From positions 1 through 15,649 of the forward strand of contig NZ_CABFMN010000157.1 of the NCBI RefSeq assembly GCF_901875635.1: 15,649 bases of DNA. The letters run 5' to 3'. The translations under genes and the position numbers were made by a program. This DNA is from Xylophilus ampelinus (lineage in GTDB: Bacteria; Pseudomonadota; Gammaproteobacteria; Burkholderiales; Burkholderiaceae_C). The notes under the pieces were generated by a model that saw only the letters and a list, made by a program, of their open reading frames with translations, was not told the DNA's origin and made no database searches. Every line of letters starts with the position of its first letter. Position 1 is the first letter of the stretch. Positions 1 through 6,125 of the stretch are shown one piece after another.

Positions 1-13
1 CCCCCACCCCCGA

Positions 14-34
14 CCCTCCCCCAGAGGGGGAGGG
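14..34. repeat. GC-rich perfect hairpin, dispersed intergenic repeat type
   Basis: CCCTCCCCC at 14-22 and GGGGGAGGG at 26-34 form a perfect 9-bp stem around an AGA loop. The surrounding text (a run like CCCCCACCCCCGA before it, GAGAGGGG after it) resembles the widespread proteobacterial intergenic palindrome built on CCCTCACCCC / CCCTCTCCC / GGGAGAGGG. There is no T-run on either side, so it is not a canonical intrinsic terminator. The repeat-family assignment is from memory. Confidence 0.6.
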
Positions 35-304
35 AGAGGGGCCCGGAGGGGGTGAAGCGCAGCGGTTCAGGGCGGTGGTCGCGGGCCTGCGGGCGCAGGC
101 GCCATTCGCTGCGCCGTGCAGTCCCTCGAGCACGTCGACGGACAGCGAGCACACCGCACGCACGACAAGCCGTTCAGCGCGAGCCAGCGCCGGAGAACGC
201 AGGCCCGCGGCCGCCGCCAGCGCCCCAGCCGGTCGTGCCGGCCACCCCAAAACAGACCCCAGAAAAGAGCAACGACAAACACTCCCCACTTCGGTGCGCA
301 TCCC

Positions 305-319
305 TGGCACGCGCTTTGC
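305..319 (+). promoter_or_regulatory. Sigma-54 (RpoN) -24/-12 promoter
   Basis: TGGCACG at 305-311, four bases, then TTGC at 316-319. This matches the RpoN consensus TGGCACG-N4-TTGC at every defined core position, with GG and GC dinucleotides correctly 12 bp apart. Counting the C at 319 as -12 puts the transcript start near 331, about 32 bases before the ATG at 363. Sigma-54 promoters need an enhancer-binding activator such as NtrC. None is encoded in the window and I could not find a clear upstream activator site. The position directly before an operon with deaminase, amidohydrolase and importer genes supports a real nitrogen-responsive promoter. Confidence 0.8.
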
Positions 320-362
320 GAGCAAACCTGACCAGTTGCTCTGATTAAGCGGTCAAAGTCCC

Positions 363-950
363 ATGCGCGTGCTTGTCGTCTACTGCCACCCGGTCGAAAC
401 CAGCTTCGCTGCCGCCCTGCATGCCGAAGTGGTGCAGCAGCTGCGCGGCGCCGGGCACGAGGTGGACGACTGCGACCTGTACGCCGAAGGCTTCAACCCC
501 GTGATGTCGCGCGAGGAACGGCTGGGCTACCACGACGTGCCCGCCAACCGCGCGCCGCTGCAGGGCTACATCGACCGCCTGCACCGGGCCGAGGCCATCG
601 TCTTCTGCTTTCCCACCTGGTGCTTCGGCCTGCCGGCCATGCTCAAGGGCTGGTTCGACCGGCTGCTCATGCCGGGCGTGGCCTTCGACCTCTCGGACCC
701 GGCCAACGTCAAGCCGATGCTCACCAACATCCAGCGCATCAGCGCCGTCGTCACCTACGGCCGGCCGCGCTGGATGGCCTGGTACATGGGCGACCCGCCG
801 CGCAAGATGGTCACGCGCTACATGAAGCGCCTCACGGCCCAGCAGGCGCGCGTTGACTACCACGCCCACTACCACATGAACGTGGCGACGCGCTCGCAAC
901 TCGAGCGCTTCAAGGCCCGCGTCGGGCAGGCGATGGCGAGGTTCGCATGA
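363..950 (+). CDS. NAD(P)H-dependent oxidoreductase, flavodoxin-fold (MdaB/KefF/NQO-like)
   Basis: This 195-residue protein fits the flavodoxin_2 family of soluble FMN- or FAD-binding NAD(P)H:quinone reductases. An N-terminal beta strand and phosphate-binding turn (VVYCHPVETSFAAAL, residues 5-19) is followed by the family hallmark FPTWCFGLPAMLKGWFDR at 83-100, where the flavin ring normally sits. The length is normal for the family. The start ATG at 363 has no strong ribosome site but lies about 32 bases after the predicted sigma-54 transcript start. Its stop overlaps the next start as ATGA, so the two genes are probably translationally coupled. In this operon it may supply reduced flavin or reduce a substrate or quinone intermediate; the actual electron acceptor cannot be read from sequence. 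It is confidently a flavodoxin-fold oxidoreductase, with specificity unknown. Confidence 0.85.
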   Translation: MRVLVVYCHPVETSFAAALHAEVVQQLRGAGHEVDDCDLYAEGFNPVMSREERLGYHDVPANRAPLQGYIDRLHRAEAIVFCFPTWCFGLPAMLKGWFDRLLMPGVAFDLSDPANVKPMLTNIQRISAVVTYGRPRWMAWYMGDPPRKMVTRYMKRLTAQQARVDYHAHYHMNVATRSQLERFKARVGQAMARFA

Positions 951-2245
951 ACGTGCCCGTCGCCCTCGAACGCGTGCGCCTGCCGCGCTGGCTGCTGCCG
1001 GCGGACTGGCCCGTCGACGCCGTCGGCGCGCCGGCGCTGGCGCGCATCTCGCTGGCGCAGGGGCGCATCGCCTCGGTTCGACCTTCAGGCGGCACCGCTG
1101 GCGATGGCGACTGGGACATGCAAAGCGCCCTCGCACTGCCCGGCTTCGTCGACGCCCACGTGCACCTGGACAAGACCTTCACCCTGCCACGCATCCGCCA
1201 CATCGAGCCCGGACTGCTTGGCGCCATCGACGCCATGCTGGCCGACCGCGCGGGCTGGACCGCCGCCGACGTGCGCCAGCGCGCGGAACGTGCCCTGCAG
1301 TGGGCCTTCGAGGCCGGCAGCACGCGCCTGCGCACCCATGTGGACTGGTGGGAGGCCGACCGCACGCCCGTCGCCTGGCCGGTGCTGCGCGAACTGGCGC
1401 AGGACTGGCGCGGCCGCATCCGCCTGGAGCGCGTGAGCCTCATGCGCCTGGCCTTCTTCGAAGATGCCGCCGAGGCCGATCGCCTCGCGCGCAGCGTGGC
1501 CGCGAGCGGCCCCGACGCGCTGCTCGGCGGCTTCGTCCACACCGCGCACTGGAACGAGGCCGGGCTGCGCCAACTGCTGCTCGCGGCACAGCGCCACGCA
1601 CTCGACGTCGATCTGCATGTGGACGAGGAACTCGAACCTTCGGCGCACGGCCTGGCGACCATCGCCCGCATCGCGCGCGAGATCGGCTTCGACGGCCGCA
1701 TCGTCTGCGGCCATGTGTGCGCGCTGGCTGCGCAGGACGAGGCGGTGGCGCTCGCCACCCTCGACGCCGTGGCACGCGCGCCGATCACGCTGGTGTCGCT
1801 GCCCGCCACCAACCTGCTGCTGCAGGACGCCGTCACCGGCCGCACGCCGCGCCAACGCGGCCTCACGCTGGTGAAGGAAGCGCGCGAGCGCGGCATCCCG
1901 CTGCTTCTGGCCAGCGACAACGTGCAGGACCCCTTTTGCCGCGTCGGCAGCTACGACCCCGTCGATGCACTGGCCACCGGTGCGCTGGTCGCGCAACTGC
2001 CCGCGCCCTTCGACACCTGGTCCGAAGCGATCTGCCGCGGCGACTGGCTCGACCGCATGCCCTCGATGCAGCCCACCCTGATCGGCGCCCCGGCCGACCT
2101 GGTGCTCTTCCACGATGCCGATGCGCACGGCTTCCCGTCCCGCACGGCGCGGCGCGTGGTGCTGCGCGCCGGCCGCCTCGTGCACGGCGAATTGCCCGCC
2201 GACTGGCTGGCCAGCGCGGCCTCGCCGATTCCTGCCCTCACCTGA
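947..2245 (+). CDS. CodA-like metal-dependent amidohydrolase (cytosine deaminase family)
   Basis: 432 residues, close to the 427 I recall for E. coli cytosine deaminase CodA. The expected metal ligands are visible in order: H71 and H73 (DAHVHLDK), H224 with catalytic E227 (LHVDEEL), H256 (CGHVCAL) and D324 (ASDNVQDP). Their spacing follows CodA (H61, H63, H214, E217, H246, D313) with an almost constant offset. The family hydrolyses amino or amide groups on N-heterocycles: cytosine, isocytosine, creatinine, N-isopropylammelide. The residue after the metal aspartate, Asp314 in CodA, is Asn325 here, so cytosine is not assured as substrate. It is cytosolic, with no signal peptide. The gene overlaps the preceding one by ATGA and ends 12 bases before the creatininase-family gene. 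Family is very likely; substrate is open. Confidence 0.85.
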   Translation: MNVPVALERVRLPRWLLPADWPVDAVGAPALARISLAQGRIASVRPSGGTAGDGDWDMQSALALPGFVDAHVHLDKTFTLPRIRHIEPGLLGAIDAMLADRAGWTAADVRQRAERALQWAFEAGSTRLRTHVDWWEADRTPVAWPVLRELAQDWRGRIRLERVSLMRLAFFEDAAEADRLARSVAASGPDALLGGFVHTAHWNEAGLRQLLLAAQRHALDVDLHVDEELEPSAHGLATIARIAREIGFDGRIVCGHVCALAAQDEAVALATLDAVARAPITLVSLPATNLLLQDAVTGRTPRQRGLTLVKEARERGIPLLLASDNVQDPFCRVGSYDPVDALATGALVAQLPAPFDTWSEAICRGDWLDRMPSMQPTLIGAPADLVLFHDADAHGFPSRTARRVVLRAGRLVHGELPADWLASAASPIPALT

Positions 2246-2257
2246 GAACGAAACGCC

Positions 2258-3127
2258 ATGCTCCACGGCTACATCCCTCCCCACCGCTTCCTGCCCTACC
2301 TGAGCTGGACCGAGATCGACGCGCTGCCCGATCGCGAGAACACCGTGATCGTGCTGCCCTGCGGCGCCATCGAACAGCACGGCCCGCACCTGCCCTGCTC
2401 GGTCGACAGCGTGATCTCGTCCGGCGTGATGGGCAAGGCGCTCGAACGCCTGCCTGCCGAAGTGCGCGCCTTCGCGCTGCCCACCATCACCTACGGCAAA
2501 TCCGAGGAGCACCTGCACTTCCCGGGCACGATGACGCTGACCGGCACCACGCTGCTGTCGACCATCGTCGAGGTCGGCGAGTCGGTCTACCGCTCGGGCT
2601 TTCGCAAGCTGCTGTTCGCCAACGGCCACGGCGGCCAGCCGCAGGTGCTGGAGATGGCGGCGCGCGAACTGCGCCTTCGCCATGGCGACTTCGTGGTGGT
2701 GCCGCACGGCGTGTCGCGCCTGCCGAGCGCGGCCAGCAAACAGGTGAGCGAGCAGGAAAAGAAGCTCGCCATGCATGCCGGCCATTCGGAGACAGCGTTG
2801 ATGCTGGCACTGGCGCCCGAGACCGTGCACATGGAACGCGCGGTCGCCAACTTTCCGCCGCCCTTCCCGATCAAGCTGCTGTCGGCCGACGGCCGGCCGG
2901 CCTGCGCCTGGACGGCACGCGACTTCGGCCCCACGGGCGTGATCGGCGACCCGACCTCGGCCACGCGCGAGCAGGGCGAGGAGATCCTCAGCACGCTGGC
3001 CGACAGCTGGGTGCAGGCCCTCACCGAGCTCTACCACCTGCGCTGGGTGGTGCGCGAAGAAGCCACCTGGGAACGCAGCCAGTACACGGGCCACATCGAG
3101 TCCGCGCGCGGTCCGGCTCTTGCTTGA
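2258..3127 (+). CDS. Creatininase-family amidohydrolase
   Basis: 289 residues, of ordinary length for the family. Metal-binding features are present: E39 and H41 in GAIEQHGPHLP (36-46), D50 in the following SVDS, NGHGG at 122-126, and HAGHSE at 173-178 supplying a further His/Glu. Where many members have NGHGGN, this one has NGHGGQ. The family includes creatinine amidohydrolase, the formamide hydrolase ArfB and the mycofactocin peptidase MftE, so it marks hydrolysis of a cyclic or N-formyl amide rather than creatinine itself. It lies 12 bases after the CodA-like gene, suggesting two successive hydrolytic steps on one compound. It is 73 bases from the binding-protein start. Family assignment is strong; the substrate is inferred only to be an imported nitrogenous compound. 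Confidence 0.87.
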   Translation: MLHGYIPPHRFLPYLSWTEIDALPDRENTVIVLPCGAIEQHGPHLPCSVDSVISSGVMGKALERLPAEVRAFALPTITYGKSEEHLHFPGTMTLTGTTLLSTIVEVGESVYRSGFRKLLFANGHGGQPQVLEMAARELRLRHGDFVVVPHGVSRLPSAASKQVSEQEKKLAMHAGHSETALMLALAPETVHMERAVANFPPPFPIKLLSADGRPACAWTARDFGPTGVIGDPTSATREQGEEILSTLADSWVQALTELYHLRWVVREEATWERSQYTGHIESARGPALA

Positions 3128-3200
3128 AGCGCGCCCGCACCCCTTGCCCGCATGCCCCTTTCCCTGCACTGATTTGTCCGACCTTTCCAGGAGCCCTGCC

Positions 3201-4202
3201 TTGACCCCTCGCATCACCCGCTTCGCCGCCCGCGCCGCCCTGGCCCTGGGTGCCACCGTGCTCGGCCTGGCCGCCACCGGCGCCCAGGCGCAGGAGAAAT
3301 TCACCTACATGACCAACTGGTACGCGCAAGCCGAGCACGGCGGCTTCTACCAGGCCGTGGCCACGGGCATCTACAAGAAGTACGGCCTGGACGTGACCAT
3401 CAAGATGGGCGGCCCGCAGGTCAACATCCTGCAGATCATGGGCGCCGGGCAGGCCGACTGCATCATGGGCTCGAGCGACCTGCAGATGATGATCGCGCGC
3501 AGCGGCGGCCTGCCGGTCGTCACCGTGGCCGCGCTGTTCCAGAAGGACCCGCAGGTGCTCATCGCGCACGAGGACGTCAAGAGCCTGGCCGACATGAAGG
3601 GCAAGACCATCCTGATCGCGCCCTCGGCGCAGCGCGGCTACTACGCCTGGCTGAAGACCAAGTACGGCTTCACCGATGCGCAGACACGCCCCTACACCTT
3701 CAACATCCAGCCCTTCGTGGCCGACAAGAACGTGGTGCAGCAGGGCTACCTCACCTCCGAGCCCTTCGCGGTGCAGAAGGCCGGCGTGAAGGCCAACACC
3801 TTCCTGCTGGCCGACAACGGCTATCCCTCGTACGCCACCACCATCTCCTGCATGGACAAGACGGTGAAGGAGCGCAGCAAGGCCGTCGACGGCTTCGTCA
3901 AGGCCACGGCCGAGGGCTGGAAGTCCTACCTCGCGGACCCCGCGCCGGCCAACGCGCTCATCAAGAAGGACAACCCCAACATGACCGACGAGCAGCTCGC
4001 GTACAGCGTGGCCAAGCTCAAGGAGATGGGCATCGTCGCCAGCGGCGACGCGCTCAAGCAGGGCATCGGCACCATGACCGAGGCGCGCGTGAAGCAGAAC
4101 TACGACTTCGCCGTGTCGGCCGGCCTGATCGACGGCAGCAAGGTGGACCTGGCCCAGGCCTTCGACCTGAGCTTCATCAAGGCCGCCAAGATCCTGCCCT
4201 GA
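3201..4202 (+). CDS. ABC importer periplasmic binding protein, NMT1/THI5 (NitT/TauT) type
   Basis: I chose the TTG at 3201 (333 residues) because a CCAGGAG ribosome site ends 7 bases before it and it gives a proper Sec signal: basic MTPRITRFAARAA, a hydrophobic ALALGATVLGLAA core and probable cleavage after TGAQA (residue 30). A longer in-frame start at 3120 would add a Pro/Cys-rich extension that spoils the signal peptide. The mature start MTNWYAQAEHGGFYQAV (37-53) is the typical opening of SsuA/ThiY/THI5-like proteins, followed by GADxxIMGSSD-type text near 84-93. Known ligands in the family include hydroxymethyl- and formylamino-pyrimidines, sulfonates, nitrate and taurine. A pyrimidine-like or cyclic amide ligand fits the two amidohydrolases upstream, but this is inference. 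ATPase and permease genes follow. Confidence 0.88.
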   Translation: MTPRITRFAARAALALGATVLGLAATGAQAQEKFTYMTNWYAQAEHGGFYQAVATGIYKKYGLDVTIKMGGPQVNILQIMGAGQADCIMGSSDLQMMIARSGGLPVVTVAALFQKDPQVLIAHEDVKSLADMKGKTILIAPSAQRGYYAWLKTKYGFTDAQTRPYTFNIQPFVADKNVVQQGYLTSEPFAVQKAGVKANTFLLADNGYPSYATTISCMDKTVKERSKAVDGFVKATAEGWKSYLADPAPANALIKKDNPNMTDEQLAYSVAKLKEMGIVASGDALKQGIGTMTEARVKQNYDFAVSAGLIDGSKVDLAQAFDLSFIKAAKILP

Positions 4203-4225
4203 ACGCCCGTCCGAGCGAGGCCGCG

Positions 4226-5032
4226 ATGAACGACAACGCCCCCGTGCCTGCGATCGAGGTCCTCTCGGCGCAGAAGACGTACCCCAATGGCACGATCGCG
4301 CTGCAGCCGGTCGACCTCACGATCCAGGAGGGCGAATTCGTCACCCTGCTCGGCCCCTCGGGCTGCGGCAAGAGCACGCTGCTGAAGATGGTGGCCGGCC
4401 TGCTCGAGCCCACCGACGGGCGGCTGCTGCTGTGGCGCAAGCCGGTGGCGGCGGCGCAGGACAGCGCCACGAAGAAGATGGCCTTCGTCTTCCAGTCGCC
4501 CACGCTCATGCCCTGGGCCAGCGTGCAGGCCAACGTGCGCCTGCCGCTGGACCTGGCCAAGGTGCCGCGCGCCGAGGCCGACGCGCGCGTGGCCGAGGCG
4601 CTGGAACTCGTGGGCCTGTCGAAGTTCTCCAAGGCACTGCCGCGTGCGCTCTCGGGCGGCATGCAGATGCGCGTGTCGATCGCGCGCGGACTCGTCGTGC
4701 AGCCCAACCTGCTGCTGATGGACGAGCCTTTCGGTGCACTCGACGAGATCACGCGCCACAAGCTCGACGCCGACCTGCTGGAGCTGTGGCGCAAGAAGAA
4801 GCTCACCGTCGTCTTCGTCACGCACTCGATCCACGAGGCGGTGTTCCTCTCCAGCCGCGTGGTCATGATGGCCGCGCGCCCGGGCCGCATCGTGGAAGAG
4901 GTGCGCATCGACGAGCCCTACCCGCGCAGTGCCGACTTCATGGTGAGCCCCGAGTTCACCCACTACGCCAAGCACTTGCAGCGCAGCCTGCTGGCCGCCA
5001 GCCAGGCCAACGACGAGGAGGCCGTGTTGTGA
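4226..5032 (+). CDS. ABC importer ATP-binding protein (SsuB/TauB/NrtD type)
   Basis: 268 residues with all ABC ATPase motifs: Walker A GPSGCGKST (43-51), Q-loop VFQSPTLMPW (Q90), signature LSGGM (142-146), Walker B LLLMDEPFGALDE (162-174) and H-loop FVTHSIHEA (H200). The wording PTLMPWASVQANV after the Q-loop is typical of the nitrate/sulfonate/taurine subfamily. It powers import through the permease encoded next and sits on the inner face of the cytoplasmic membrane. The start is the ATG at 4226, 23 bases after the binding-protein stop, with a GAGCGAGG-like site upstream. The 3' end overlaps the permease start as GTGA. No unusual residues in the catalytic motifs. Confidence 0.93.
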   Translation: MNDNAPVPAIEVLSAQKTYPNGTIALQPVDLTIQEGEFVTLLGPSGCGKSTLLKMVAGLLEPTDGRLLLWRKPVAAAQDSATKKMAFVFQSPTLMPWASVQANVRLPLDLAKVPRAEADARVAEALELVGLSKFSKALPRALSGGMQMRVSIARGLVVQPNLLLMDEPFGALDEITRHKLDADLLELWRKKKLTVVFVTHSIHEAVFLSSRVVMMAARPGRIVEEVRIDEPYPRSADFMVSPEFTHYAKHLQRSLLAASQANDEEAVL

Positions 5033-5937
5033 GCATCACCTGGAACGCCCCCGTCGCCCCGCGCGACGCCGACCCCGCCCCCGCACCGAGCCCTGCCGTG
5101 ATCGCTCCCGCCCCCAGCCAGCCGCCCCGCCCCGCCGCCCCCGTGCCCCTGCTGCGCCAGCCTCGGGCGCAGCGCATCCTGCTGCCGGTGCTGGTGGGCC
5201 TGGTGCTCATCGGCGCGTGGCAGGCGCTGGTGGTCGGCATGGAACTGCCGCCCTACCTGGTGCCTTCGCCGGCGCTGATGATGAAGACGCTCTTCACCGA
5301 CTGGGCGACGCTGGGCATGGCCCTGCTGGTGACGCTGAAGATCACGGTGCTGTCCTTCGTGGTCGCCACGGTGGTGGGCGTGCTGATCTCCTTCGTCTTC
5401 GTGCAGAGCCGCCTGATCGAGACCGCGCTGTTCCCGTATGCGGTGCTGCTGCAGGTCACGCCCATCGTCGCGGTGGCGCCGCTCATCATCATCTGGGTGA
5501 AGGACCCGACCGCGTCGCTGGTGATCTGCGCGACGCTGGTGGCGCTGTTCCCCATCATCAGCAACACCACGCTGGGATTGCGCAGCATCGACCCCGATCT
5601 GCAGGCGTACTTCAAGATGAACCGCGCGACGCGTCTGCAGACGCTGGTGCGGCTGCGCATTCCGAGCGCGCTGCCCTACTTCTTCGGCGGCCTGCGCATC
5701 TCCAGCGGGCTGGCGCTGATCGGCGCGGTGGTGGCCGAGTTCGTCGCCGGCACCGGCGGCGCGGCCACCGGCCTGGCCTACCAGATCCTCATGGCGGGCT
5801 ACCAGCTCAACATCCCGCGCATGTTCGCGGCGCTGCTGCTGATCTCGCTGACCGGTGTGGCGCTCTTCGCGCTGATGGCCTGGGCGACGAAGGCCGCCCT
5901 CGGCTCGTGGCATGCCAGCGAGCTTTCAAATGACTGA
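5029..5937 (+). CDS. ABC importer permease (SsuC/TauC type)
   Basis: The frame stays open much further upstream, but the GTG at 5029 is the sensible start (302 residues). It overlaps the ATPase stop as GTGA, has a GAGGAGG ribosome site about 8 bases upstream, and yields a short Pro/Ala-rich cytoplasmic tail (1-45) before the first membrane segment (about 50-69). Further hydrophobic segments lie near 97-125, 135-155, 160-178, 222-241 and 264-288. The cytoplasmic EAA-type loop that docks on the ATPase is seen around 183-216, ending RLRIPSALPYFFGGLRI. The family forms the membrane pore of NitT/TauT-type importers. The poly-Pro N-terminus (residues 16-39) is longer than in most relatives. Confidence 0.9.
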   Translation: MSITWNAPVAPRDADPAPAPSPAVIAPAPSQPPRPAAPVPLLRQPRAQRILLPVLVGLVLIGAWQALVVGMELPPYLVPSPALMMKTLFTDWATLGMALLVTLKITVLSFVVATVVGVLISFVFVQSRLIETALFPYAVLLQVTPIVAVAPLIIIWVKDPTASLVICATLVALFPIISNTTLGLRSIDPDLQAYFKMNRATRLQTLVRLRIPSALPYFFGGLRISSGLALIGAVVAEFVAGTGGAATGLAYQILMAGYQLNIPRMFAALLLISLTGVALFALMAWATKAALGSWHASELSND

Positions 5938-6125
5938 AGCACCCCCCAGGCCGCTGCGCGGCTCCCCTCTCTCCTTCGGGAGGGGGGCGCACGCGCAGGC
6001 CTGGCAAAGCCAGTTCCCGGGGTGCCCTGAAGGCGTCGCTGCGCTCGCCGGCCTGGATCTCCCCTTTCATGCCGTGCGGCCCGCGCACGGCACAGCGAGC
6101 CATTGAAACCACCCTCATTGGGAAG
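5938..6125. repeat. Structured GC-rich intergenic element with three hairpins
   Basis: 188 bases between permease and FAD oxidase hold three consecutive hairpins. The first, 5966-5987, is capped by a TTCG tetraloop with about 9 pairs, two of them G-U. The second is CTGGC-AAA-GCCAG at 6001-6013. The third, TGCCGTGCG-GCCCG-CGCACGGCA at 6070-6092, is a perfect 9-bp stem. None is followed by a T-run, so none is a canonical terminator. The opening text (CCCCCCAGGCCGCTGCGCGG) looks to me like a dispersed repeat of Comamonadaceae genomes, from memory. The element could stabilise the upstream mRNA 3' end or lower expression of the downstream gene. Confidence 0.6.

Larger units (their letters stand above)
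1..362. other. Gene-free leader region upstream of the sigma-54 operon
   Basis: I see no convincing gene here. The short open frames on both strands are rich in Arg, Pro and Ala, have no recognisable domain, and overlap one another. The first 50 bases hold a GC-rich hairpin repeat, and bases 305-319 hold a sigma-54 promoter; both are listed separately. The stretch between about 60 and 280 is GC-rich, and from about 245 the sequence becomes more A-rich, as expected for a promoter region. I looked for an NtrC-type enhancer (TGCACC-N5-GGTGCA) and found only half-like fragments such as CGGTGCG near 293. Confidence 0.6.

Noticed and set aside
280..300. NtrC enhancer site upstream of the sigma-54 promoter
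   Set aside because: Only a half-like CGGTGCG is present; no paired TGCACC/GGTGCA at proper spacing.
52..348. Short frames in the leader on both strands as possible small genes
   Set aside because: Mutually overlapping, Arg/Pro-rich, no ribosome site or motif, and partly over a hairpin repeat and a sigma-54 promoter.
1300..3204. 634-codon + strand frame overlapping the amidohydrolase genes
   Set aside because: Arg/Ala/Pro-rich out-of-frame reading of two well-supported genes.
1085..3304. 739-codon open frame on the - strand
   Set aside because: It is antisense to the CodA-like and creatininase-like genes, has a His/Arg/Gly/Ala composition with no domain, and reflects the high-GC third-codon bias of the real + strand genes.
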